Positions 38,640 to 48,624 of a DNA stretch of 64,000 bases are shown one piece after another. The notes beneath the pieces were generated by a model. It worked only from the letters and a program-made list of their open reading frames with translations. It searched no databases and was not told the DNA's origin. Position 1 is the stretch's first letter; every line of letters starts with the position of its first letter. This stretch comes from Rhizoctonia solani (Eukaryota > Basidiomycota > Agaricomycetes > Cantharellales > Ceratobasidiaceae). Both the position numbers and the translations under genes were made by a program. The stretch covers positions 1,178,001 through 1,242,000 of the forward strand of contig NC_057382.1 in assembly GCF_016906535.1 (NCBI RefSeq), written 5' to 3'.

Positions 38640-39750
38640 ATGGTAGGGTATCCATATCCTCTGATTCCTACTCCTCCTGGAGACTGGAAGAATAACATCT
38701 ACGACCTCAATGCAATTCGAATGGCGGGAATCCATAACATTTTATCAGGGCATTCAACTCTGTGTTTTATCATGCACCCAACGTGGAGCCAGAAGATGTC
38801 CCTGGGTTCATGAGGTATTGTCTAGCTATTGTATGTAGTCTGCTCCAATTAGTTCGAGAATCGTGGGCCTGACCGGTGTTATGTAGGTGGACAGTCTACA
38901 CGAGCACCATACTACTGAAGAAGCCACGGCTTTTCCTGCTTTGTAAGTTACTGTCATCCGATTTCCTCAGTGTGTTCTAATAGCTCTATTAGTGAAGCTA
39001 AACTTGGAAAGGGCACTATGGATGGCAATATCACGCAGCACGCAGAATTTATGCCCAAGTTCAACGAATGGTCGGGCCTCTGTAAAAGTATAGTAGCGAA
39101 GGAGACCACGTACAACGCGGCTGAATTCTTGAACCCTCTAAGGGCCAGTATGGACGCACTACATCCTCACTTCGTGGATGAGATTGCAACACTGGAGGTA
39201 AGTCAACGCATGACAAGTCATAAGTATTAGAATCCAAGACCTTTTTTATAGTCTTCTGTCTTAAAGAAGCATTTCAGCGAAGCTGAGCTGCGTGAACTTG
39301 AGAAGCGTATTGCAGCAAAGGTTCATGAGCAGTCCTCGATATGGAATGCCCCTTGATAGTAGTCAATACCGATCTGGACTTCAACTCATGGTTCCCACCG
39401 GTATGGAGTTTTTGGCTACTTCGTACATTTCAGTTCTAACTAAAGGTTATCAAGGTTCCTGCACCAGCTATGTTTGTTTTACGACACGTTGTGATAAACT
39501 TTATGGGCGACATGTGGAAATATGGCCAGTGCGACAAGTACATGCGGCTAAAAGACGAGTTCAAATCTATGTATGGCCTTTAACTATCTTTCTGTGGGCT
39601 GATTGATTGCTCTGATCATAATCTGGTTGTATACATTTATAAAACGCATCAATATGGATTACGTGTAATATGTCAAACAGGGAATTATCATATATACGTT
39701 TACTGTGCAGGTTCGGAGATCTAATCCTGAGCGTGGAGCATGAAATTTGA
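38640..39750 (+). CDS. Hemerythrin/HHE-domain protein 1, apparent frameshift
   Basis: Four-helix metal-binding domain of the hemerythrin/HHE family (di-iron or cation binding; role in fungi unclear). Starts MVGYPYPLIPTPPGDW at 38640. Candidate ligands: His in RMAGIHNI, the H-x-x-x-E/HH cluster in DSLHEHHTTEEATAFPAF (about 38890-38945), His in ITQHAEFMPKFNEW (about 39040) and Glu in FVDEIATLE (about 39180). Later exons hold EAELRELEKRIAAKVHEQ, FVLRHVVINFMGDMWKYGQ and, after a last intron (about 39572-39711), FGDLILSVEHEI with TGA at 39748-39750. The frame breaks after IHNI at 38733-38738: one extra T in the T run would give IHNIFIRAFNSVFYHAPN, as in the paralogue. Sister gene at 40485-41472. 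Confidence 0.8.
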
Positions 39751-40427
39751 AGGTGCAAATGGCCCTGAATCGCGGGGATTGAGGCCTTGTGCTATATCTA
39801 GGGGCTGGGAGACCGACCAATGACCTCCAGCTGCGGGTGCTTGAAGCAATCCCGTGCAATAGTGCGGTAATTTTTTTCTTTTTTGATAATTCTTTGATTG
39901 AAGCCGAACCGATGTACCTGACGAATACCCTTTGGGTCGCTGAGAATTTATTCTCGGACGATCGTGCACGTACGGTTGGCCTCTCAGCGCGACTGTGCTA
40001 TTTAGCCTACGTTGAGGTTCAAAACTGGCCCTTTCGGACCCTGAAATCAGATATTGCAGACTCCGTCTTGCCCTGAGGGACTAGAATGATTCTATCGGGG
40101 GATATGGGCTGAGACTGAGACATGCGTTGCATACACGCGGTCTATCTTATCTACGACCAGACAAAATTCATACCAGTGCAAATGGTGTGGTCATAAACCG
40201 CAAGTGAAGTGGCTACCGGATCACAGCAAGGGGATAATACCAACGATTGTGATATACAGGATACAAATATTTATCGGGAACCAACTTTCGGTGTCCAGTC
40301 GAGATATGTGTTACTTGCATCTTCCTGTTATCAAGGCAAGCGATCAACGTGGGGTGTCAAAGAGTTCATGTCCGATCAACAGGAGTGCAATACTCATTTA
40401 TGGAAACGCCCCGCCACGCTCACGTCT
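39751..40427. other. Intergenic between the two HHE genes
   Basis: The 39789-40076 plus ORF and the others here show no recognisable motif. I see no third HHE copy or fragment. The downstream HHE gene's promoter lies at the right end. Confidence 0.4.
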
Positions 40428-40437
40428 CTATAAAAAA
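40428..40437 (+). promoter_or_regulatory. TATA box of HHE gene 2
   Basis: ctataaaaaa lies about 50 bases upstream of the ATG at 40485. HHE gene 1 has no equally clear element at this distance. Confidence 0.5.
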
Positions 40438-40484
40438 AATCCAGAGCAGTGCCAGTGCAGGTCAATCCTTTACATTCGTCTCTC

Positions 40485-41472
40485 ATGGAAAGTGTCTCGT
40501 ACCCCTACCCGCTTATCCCAACACCTCCCGGGGACTGGCAGAAGAGCCTTCACGAAATGCAAGCCATTCGCATGGCTGCATTGCACAATATCATTATTCG
40601 TTCATTTAATGCGATTATTTACCATGCGCCAAATGTCACCGAGGCCGACGTACCCTCATTTATCAAGTTCTGCCGGGCGGTGGTATGTATAACTATCATC
40701 CAGAGCCGGATTATGATTACGTATTTATTCAGGCAGATGTAGTTCACGAGCATCACCAGACGGAGGAGGAAGTCATGTTTCCGTATTTGTGCGTCACTCG
40801 TCAGCCGTTATGACCATGGCAACACGCGTTGTATGCTGACATTTCTACATATACAGCGAGGAGAAGCTTGGAAAAGGTGCAATGGACGCGAATGTCAGCC
40901 AGCACCACGACTTTATGCCTCATTTCGATCAATGGAACGAGCACTGCAAAAAGATTCTCGCCAAAGAAGAGGTGTATGAATCAGCTCATTTCGTATCCAT
41001 GCTCAGGAAGAGTACAGATACACTCTCGGCGCAGTCGATGAAATTCCTACCTTGGAGGTCAGCTGGGTCGATAGTAACAAAAACTGGTCTTCAGATACTT
41101 AGTTATCCACTAGGCATCCGTCATGAAAGCACACTTACTGATGCCGAATTACGCGAACTCGAGACCCGAATTGCGAAAAAGATTCAAGAATGTATCTCGG
41201 TTTGGATTTTACCCATTCTGTTCGTTAGCGGAGACTTGAGTTACAATTCGTGGTTCCCCGACGAGGTGAGTGGTGGTGCTTGTATATTTTCGCGAAAGCC
41301 GGTGTTGAGCGAGGAGAATAATTTTTTTAAAAAAGATACCGCGCCCGTAATATTCTTTGCTCGGCACATTTCGATGAGAGTTGGAGGCGATATGTGGAAG
41401 TGGGGTCAATCTGATCGCTATTCCCAGCTCAAAGATGAGTTCAAGCCCATGTACACAGCGGCTAGCGGTTAG
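40485..41472 (+). CDS. Hemerythrin/HHE-domain protein 2
   Basis: Tandem paralogue of the gene at 38640. Starts MESVSYPYPLIPTPPGDW (an in-frame ATG at 40449 is possible) and continues AALHNIIIRSFNAIIYHAPN. A gtatgt..ttcag intron leads to ADVVHEHHQTEEEVMFPY, and a second intron (gtgcgt..tacag) to EEKLGKGAMDANVSQHHDF. GAVDEIPTLE near 41030-41055 is one base out of frame with the preceding LRKSTDTL. Then STLTDAELRELETRIAKKIQE, NSWFPDE, a gtgagt intron, and APVIFFARHISMRVGGDMWK to PMYTAASG. It keeps the His/Glu ligand pattern of the family. Compared with copy 1 the first helix is intact, so this is more likely the functional copy as sequenced. Confidence 0.85.
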
Positions 41473-41530
41473 AAAGGATTCTGTAAAGAGTTTCAAAAGC
41501 TGCCTTATCAGTCTTGTAGAGTAATAATGT

Positions 41531-41551
41531 AAATAAATAAATAAATAAATA
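41531..41551. repeat. Short tetranucleotide microsatellite
   Basis: About five tandem taaa/aaat units just downstream of HHE gene 2, probably in its 3' flank. Confidence 0.7.
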
Positions 41552-41747
41552 GATTTTACTGATTTATCACCGTACGCCTATTGGGCGAGTGTACGCGAGA
41601 TTGTTGACTCGGAAACGTACGCACCACGTACAGTTTCAAGTGTCATTTTCAGCTCCCCTAAGCGTAAATCTGGCTGATTTTCCAGGCGTTTGAGTAGGTA
41701 CTGTAGTGTGTGAGCTATTGGAATACGTGGAGTTTTGAGACGGAACC

Positions 41748-42170
41748 TGCAGAGGCCGCAAAACTTATACTGGACCGATCAGGCCGGAGCCGGTACCGTT
41801 TGTCACGGACTATGTATCGTGTTTGCGCGTTGTTTATAGTACCGCGTTCCGGCTCTTGTGCACCTTGTCCACTTCCCTTCCTTACTACGTACTGCGAGCT
41901 CAACGCACACGCAGCAGAGCTTGTCCCGTCCCATTGTCCCCCCCCTTTTTTTTCTGCGATTCCACACACCCACACCATTTCTGTTGGCATACGACCGGGT
42001 TTGGCTGCCCACCAGCTCGCTCGGTGGCTCGGCCCGGTGGCACCCCGGTTCGGCGTTCCGCCTCCCCGGCCCCCACCCTTCTATCTGCCGGTCCTGGTCG
42101 TATGTGTATTTCCTCATTTGATAATCTCTCATTTTCCTTTGTTGCATGCGCCGGTCCGAGGCCAAGTAAT
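41748..42170 (+). repeat. Dispersed repeat family R2, copy B
   Basis: Same element as 10745-11142, same orientation, sharing gaggccgcaaaa, tgcgagctc, agctcgctcggtgg and tggcaccccggttcggcgt. Here it directly adjoins a transposase-like helix-turn-helix coding remnant on its right, which suggests R2 belongs to, or was carried by, that transposon. Confidence 0.7.
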
Positions 42171-42228
42171 GTATTTGACGTTTAGCGTAATTATGCATAC
42201 GTAAACGAATACCGTATCCGTCAAGCTC

Positions 42229-42414
42229 CCGCTTGCAACAAGCAAACGGGCTATGGCTCACAACGTCTCCCGTCCGTTGTTTTAGCGCCTTTACTCGACG
42301 AACCGTGCGATCGCTGATCCCCGTTGTAGGGTAAACCGCTTTCCCTGACATGGTACGCGACATCTGTACTACCATCTTTTTCTCATCCCTGGAAATGTTT
42401 CGTCGGTTGCCCAT
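42229..42414 (-). pseudogene. Tc1/mariner-type transposase N-terminal (helix-turn-helix) remnant
   Basis: The minus strand encodes MGNRRNISRDEKKMVVQMSR then TTGISDRTVRRVKALKQRTG and DVV. This layout (MGNR start, IS-x-D-x-K, a G-x-S-x-R-T-x-R-R recognition helix, then TGDVV) is typical of the N-terminal DNA-binding part of basidiomycete Tc1-like DDE transposases. No DDE catalytic domain follows; the frame runs on into repeat R2. It is therefore a truncated relic. Confidence 0.55.
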
Positions 42415-42462
42415 CGAGTAGATATGTTGTCCCATAATTATATCAAAATAACCTATATACAT

Positions 42463-43024
42463 ATGAACGGGGGGATGATAGTCAAGTTATGAGTTGGGAA
42501 GGTTGTAATATGACTCAGTACGCAATGGAGTGTCAGTTGGCTGTCCGGCTGACATGTGCTGACAAGGGATGGACTGGTGACAAAAGCTAAGAAAAAAGTC
42601 ATGACATGACCGCGATATCAGTATACGACAAGAATAGAGAAATCACATGCGTCATATGACTTTTACAGAGTGACGTCGCGCCTCCTATATGCGCTTGGCG
42701 TAACCAATCTGAAGTCATTATTCCGACACATCCACATGATCCGATCTGTACCATCAAAGTGGTGGTGCGTTCTATGAAATTGCAACCCGCTATAAACTAA
42801 TCACACGTGCAATGATTCAGCATTAATGAATGCGGAGGCAAAGGTCAGATGCATTCGTAAACTCACTTACCCGCATTTGAAGCGGGGTTATTCAGCGTTT
42901 GTATTTATGAGTAAGAACACGAGGTGGCCAGTTGCTGACCAGGTCGATTGTGGATAATAGCAAAAGTGGAAATTTGTAGGGAGGGTATTGCCTTGAATTC
43001 CTCGTGCATATATGATAGGAAAAG
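42463..43024. other. Intergenic, upstream of the DUF1857 gene
   Basis: No ORF worth reporting. It contains the distal promoter of the gene starting at 43115. Confidence 0.35.
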
Positions 43025-43030
43025 TATAAA
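43025..43030 (+). promoter_or_regulatory. TATA box of the DUF1857 gene
   Basis: tataaa (in gtataaaggg) lies 85 bases upstream of the ATG, followed by a C-rich leader. Confidence 0.55.
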
Positions 43031-43114
43031 GGGCGACTCGGTGTACCGACTGCTTCACTCACTGCCTAAAGTACACTCTTATCCAGCCAATCTTTCATCT
43101 TGCAACACTACCAA

Positions 43115-43668
43115 ATGTCTTTCTTCAACTACGCATATACTGTTCCTTTTCCTAAGGATTCTAAAATCTCTTGGGCACAGGCGTTCGAAGCTCTGCGTCA
43201 CAAGGCTCGTGATGCAACTCCGTTTGTATCGGCGGTCGCCTCCTGCGAGGTGTTGGAGGAAACCCCAAAGTACATCAAGCGAAAGGTGGCTCTGAAGACG
43301 GGCCTCGAGATGATAGAGGAGATAGACCTGTACGCGCCCATCGCTGGTAAGTGTTGCTATTTGAGAGCAGCGGGAATCGATCACTAACACCACAGTGGCA
43401 GGTAACGTTCAAATCGAACACGGGGGTATTCATCACAAACCTCATCTCCGAAAATGCTGAGGGGGAACGTTTCCTAACGTTCACTTTCCTCTTTCCCCTG
43501 CCGGGTGTCGAGTTAGGTAGTGAAGCCGAGGCAACGAGGAAAAAGGAGATGAAGGAAGCGTCCAAAGGGACGGTGGCACAAACTCTCAAGGTCACTTGGA
43601 GATGTTTGAAGAGGGAAGCTCAATTGAAGGAACTGATGTCGGGCTACAATCCAACGACATGTTCATAA
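43115..43668 (+). CDS. DUF1857 / AtaL-like SRPBCC-fold protein
   Basis: Small START/SRPBCC-like fold protein of the fungal DUF1857 (AtaL-like) family; biochemical role unknown, probably binds a small hydrophobic ligand. Exon 1 starts MSFFNYAYTVPFPKD and contains AFEALRHKARDATPFVSAVA, SCEVLEETPKYIKRKV and LEMIEEIDLYAPIA. A gtaagt..cacag intron (about 43348-43396) leads to VTFKSNTGVFITNLIS and FLTFTFLFPLPGVELGSEAE, ending GYNPTTCS. The length (about 165 residues) fits the family. The simplest splice is one base out of phase, so the exact junction is uncertain. A good TATA box precedes it. Confidence 0.8.
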
Positions 43669-44021
43669 TCAAAGATCGTTCTCTATTCCAAATGTAAACG
43701 CTCTCATATTAGTGGATATAGAGGTTGCGTAAACGTTCTAAATCCTAAGTAGCATACAGGATGAAACTACCCGAGCGCACCTACTCCATGTTCTTACTGA
43801 ACGGACCTGGTCACACAAGAATAACCGGTCGAGGTGAATTAGATTAACTACAAATGTACACAAAAAAACTATACACAGCACTGTCACAATAAATAAAACA
43901 ACAACATTCAAGGGCCGTCTCATGCGCATGTATAAAACTACTGGAAAAGCAAAATCGAGTTGTGCGGGCGTGTTCCAGTCCAAACGGCAAGTAATCAAAA
44001 CACATGAAAAAAATGCACATG

Positions 44022-45809
44022 TTAGTTCCCATCGCCTCCTTCCTTGGCATTCATCGAGGCTGCACCAATCGATGGTGCTATCAATGCCATAGCGCTGTTC
44101 CAACCAGTCGTTGGCCTTTTTAAAGTGTCCGTTTCCGAGGAAACCTTTGCTTGCGCTTAGAGGCGAGGGGTGCTACGAAAGTCGATCACTTTAGAGCTTT
44201 TTTCTTAGAGTAGAATAAAACGAACTTACAGCGCTTGTTAGAATGTGATGCTTTTTCTGTGTATACAAGAAACAAGCGAGAATAAGAAAAATATCAATAA
44301 ATGCGGCTGAAATACGAGCAACAATCATACCTTGTCTAACCCAGCAACACGCTTACCAGCCCACGCACCCCAAGCCATAAACACCACACCCGACCAACGC
44401 CATTTGAGCCCGAAAGACTCGCGCCACCGTATTTATCTACAGCCTATTACAATCCAGCCCGTCAAAGCTCCATCACTTAAGAATTGAAAAAAGTAACAAA
44501 CCTTGACAACTGCGTCTGTAAACGTCTCCCACCCCTTGCCTGCATGGCTCCCTGCCTGACTTGCTCTAACGGTAAGGGAAGTATTGAGCAAGAGGACACC
44601 TTGATTCGCCAGCTCGTTAGGTACCCGTGCTTGGGAGGTTCGAAAGAAGGATAGGTCGATTTGATTTCCTTGTACATCTGTCTTGTCGCTCAGTATTAAA
44701 GTAAAGTAAAGGGAGGCGAAGAACATACGTTGCGTAGGGAAGAGGAACTTGTACACCCGGACGGACGGAAAAGCATAGACCTGTTATTGGGGAGCTGTTA
44801 GCATACATGAGAGATGAAGGTAACGGAGACGTACCGTGAGCTTGTTTGGGGCCGTGATATGGATCTTGACCAATAATCACGACTTTGACGCGTCCGAGTG
44901 GGGTACAGCGAGACCACGAGTAAATGTCCTTTGCTATATCCAACCAAGTCAGTAAAAGCATCCAAGTGATTAATGACGTCGGTGCCGAAGCTCAGGGGCA
45001 TCGCAAGTTAAAACGTAAGACGTACCTGGCGGGTAAATCTTGGTACAAAGCGTCTCTGGGTCCTTGATTCCCTCTTCCCACAAGAATTGCTTGAGCTTGA
45101 TAAAGTACGGCTTCGTAAGTTCGTCTTGGAGGACTTTGAACCTGAGCAAGTAACCATATTAGAGCTACTTCCAAAAGAGGAATCGGTCCAGAATGTGATC
45201 AACGAGACTAACCAAACTTTGTTTAGCGTCTCGCACTCGAGCTGTAACAGCTTCTTTTGCTCGTCGTTTAATCCGGCAATAAAGTTGTCCATCGAAAACG
45301 GAATGTACTTGAGCGCTGTGACGCCATTGACAGTTCTCTTTGAGCCGGCGCTTGTGCTTGGTTGATCGCCTGGGGCCGGGGACGAAGAGCGCGCTGAAGC
45401 AGGGGACGAAGCCCGAGCTTTCTTGGTTACACCAAACATGGTCGCGATTCTACAATCATAATTCAAGTCAAGTCAACCCACACGTGGATAGACAAAAAAA
45501 AAACATACGAGCGCTGTCTCTTCTCCCGTATGAGCCGCGGTTTCTGGTTTGGCGGTTGCCTTGGCCTTGGTCGGACTGGACTCGGCGTTGGATTGAGAAG
45601 CACGCGGAGCATCGTCGAGGTAGTTTTCCTCGTCTTTGCTGTCTTTCGGGTCTTTAGTCGTATCTTGCTCAGTATGAGTCTCGGACTTGGTATCTTGAGC
45701 TTTCTCCAGACTCTATGTCTTCCACCTTGGCATCCTCAGCGGGCTTTGCCTTGGAAGGAGAAGACGAATGGGTCGAAGCAGGCTTTGACTTTTTCGACCT
45801 GGGAGGCAT
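44022..45809 (-). CDS. Uracil-DNA glycosylase (UNG family 1)
   Basis: Removes uracil from DNA as the first step of base-excision repair in nucleus and/or mitochondria. The catalytic water-activating motif is [14 protein letters not shown], preceded by GRVKVVII and followed by [13 protein letters not shown] (about 44750-44900). Then come [62 protein letters not shown] and the uracil-contacting [20 protein letters not shown] (about 44130), to [17 protein letters not shown] near 44060. The N-terminal exon starts at ATG 45809 ([20 protein letters not shown]), a Lys/Ser/Pro-rich extension, then an intron (about 45451-45508), then an internal ATG at 45439 ([13 protein letters not shown]). One-base shifts occur near 45690 and at the exon join. 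The stop position near 44022 is uncertain. Confidence 0.9.
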
Positions 45810-46139
45810 GCTAGAAAATCGAAGTAAAGGCCGAGGACGAAAGCAAGCACGCCACGAGAAGACGGAGATGGAGGTCGAGATCAAGGACGTCACGGATGAG
45901 TAGTGCGGTCTTGTTGACCGAGACTGCAAGATCGAGATCCTCATTGCACGTGATCGTGCCACCACGTGACGCCCGATACGATTAGTCATTCGTCGTTTTG
46001 ATCCGTTGTCCGGTTTGCGTCGCTGTGCTGGTGTTGATCACTTTTGAAAAACGACAAGGCAAGTCGGGGGTGGGTCTCTTATTGGCGGTGTACTTACATT
46101 ATATACATAGATATATTATTAGACACACGTTCATTCAGC
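45810..46139. promoter_or_regulatory. Shared divergent promoter region of UNG and the CFEM gene
   Basis: The two start codons lie 330 bases apart, facing away from each other. The interval contains two cacgtga/cacgtgac E-box-like palindromes (about 45946-45972) and an AT-rich ttatatacatagatatat tract about 35 bases before the CFEM ATG that could serve as its TATA region. Confidence 0.45.
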
Positions 46140-46930
46140 ATGCGATTTTCCACTCGGTTTGTTGTGCTTGGTCTGTTTGCAGCGATTGCGAGTGCCCAGA
46201 CGCCTATTCCCCCGACCGAGACGGCTCCGACTGGGTCTGTTACTCGTACTGTCAGTGATACTGTTACCACCAGTGGTACTGCACTGCCATCCAGCTCTGT
46301 CAATGGGACTATTACTGCGAGTGGCAGTCTAAACTCGACTGCGACTCTGAGTGCTACTTCCACCACTCCAACCACGACCAGTTATCCATCCTTGGGTGGG
46401 GCTTCTACTTGCGGCAAGTCATCTGTGTCTTTTAGTGTTATTTGTACTGACCGGTCATGCAGTGGCCAATTCTTCAGGTCTCGATTTCCCAGGCAAACTG
46501 CTCGACTATTATGATGTCAACTGCTACTGCAACAGGTGCGCCCTTGTTCCTCTGATGTCATTGGGCTTATATCTGTCCTAGTACACAATTCCGCTCAGGT
46601 CTTGTCCAATGCGTAGCATCAAATTGTCCCCAGGACCTGTCCAGCGCCGAGAATTACGGCCAAGTACGTCATACCATCGTTTGCTCCCTTGTCCATCCCA
46701 CTCACCATTCATCCACATAGCAATTCTGCACATCGTCTCGTCAGTTTAACCTACCTCCTGCTCCATCATCTACATCGCGCGAGCAGTAGCGTGTCCCCAC
46801 CCACCGGCGCACCCTCACCACACCCACGACGACGGCTACAACCACACCCAACGCAGCAGCTGCCTCACGACAAGTGGGAGAACTCGGTTGGGGGTTGGCA
46901 GCCGCACTCTTGGGATTTTTCGCGATTTGA
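46140..46930 (+). CDS. CFEM-like secreted, GPI-anchored cell-wall protein
   Basis: Signal peptide MRFSTRFVVLGLFAAIASA, then a Ser/Thr/Pro-rich linker, a cysteine domain, another Ser/Thr/Pro-rich stalk and a hydrophobic C-terminus (GELGWGLAAALLGFFAI, stop 46928-46930) suited to GPI attachment. Spliced, the cysteine domain reads STC-VANSSGLDF, LDYYDVNCYCNSTQFRSGL, VQCVASNCPQDLSSAENYG and QQFC, which matches the CFEM pattern. Only six of the usual eight cysteines are visible. The intron after STC (46414-46462) starts with gcaagt, a GC-AG intron; later introns are at about 46532-46580 and 46663-46720. CFEM proteins act in haem capture or surface signalling; which applies here cannot be told. Confidence 0.8.
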
Positions 46931-47581
46931 TTCGACCCCACGCTTGTTCTTGGTGCTCCTATCGTATTCCCAGTCTCGCGATTGACCCATCCCCCATGTT
47001 CAGTTCGCATTAGATCCTCGGCCTCCATTCTCCCGCGTCGGATCTCATTCATATACTATTACTAGCACATACGGACCCTTTCCTCTTTTTGTTGCCTTGT
47101 TACTTACACACTTGTCCTGCATGCAGCTTTATTTTATTTATATTCGATCGTCCGTCACCTCGTCATTTGACACTCGACCAACACGCCCAAAGGCGAGTCC
47201 TCCCGAAAACAAAAGCCAAGAATAGAAAAGCATATGAAACGCGCTATTCTTGTTCGGAACACGTTTGGATCTAAAATTCATAATGAAAAAATCCTGGATT
47301 GATCTACCGCCCATGGTCTAATGGCGCTTGATCGTGGACCCCATGTCACGATCAAGGGTGGTCTTTCCAAAATAGTCTACAAGTGCTTTATTAAGGCTGC
47401 GGTTTCTCGCGCCACGACTTGACGCGCGCGCTCGGTCCCTCTCTTTCTTGATATAAAGCTCCTTCTGGTAGTGCGAGGTCTCTATAGTGCCCCTTTATTA
47501 TTAGCCTCGTAACGTCGACCACAGCAGCGGCAGTACTCTTCCAATCGCCGTGTTCCCCGTTTATTAAGTAATATAATTGCA
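46931..47581. other. Intergenic between CFEM and GGPPS genes
   Basis: No supported gene. It holds a perfect hairpin (listed separately) and the presumed GGPPS promoter. Confidence 0.4.
47327..47356. other. Perfect 10-bp stem inverted repeat
   Basis: cttgatcgtg and cacgatcaag flank a 10-base loop. It lies about 400 bases after the CFEM stop and 225 bases before the GGPPS ATG. It could be a binding site or RNA hairpin; the sequence alone does not say. Confidence 0.5.

Positions 47582-48621
<1,040 letters not shown>

Positions 48622-48624
<3 letters not shown>

Noticed and set aside
41803..42462. A 219-codon minus ORF as one intact protein
   Set aside because: Only its first part resembles a transposase; the rest is repeat R2 read by chance.
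47305..47375. tRNA-like sequence (ggtctaatggc resembles an A box)
   Set aside because: No acceptor stem, no B box (ggttcgaatcc type) and no clover-leaf folding; only the central hairpin is real.
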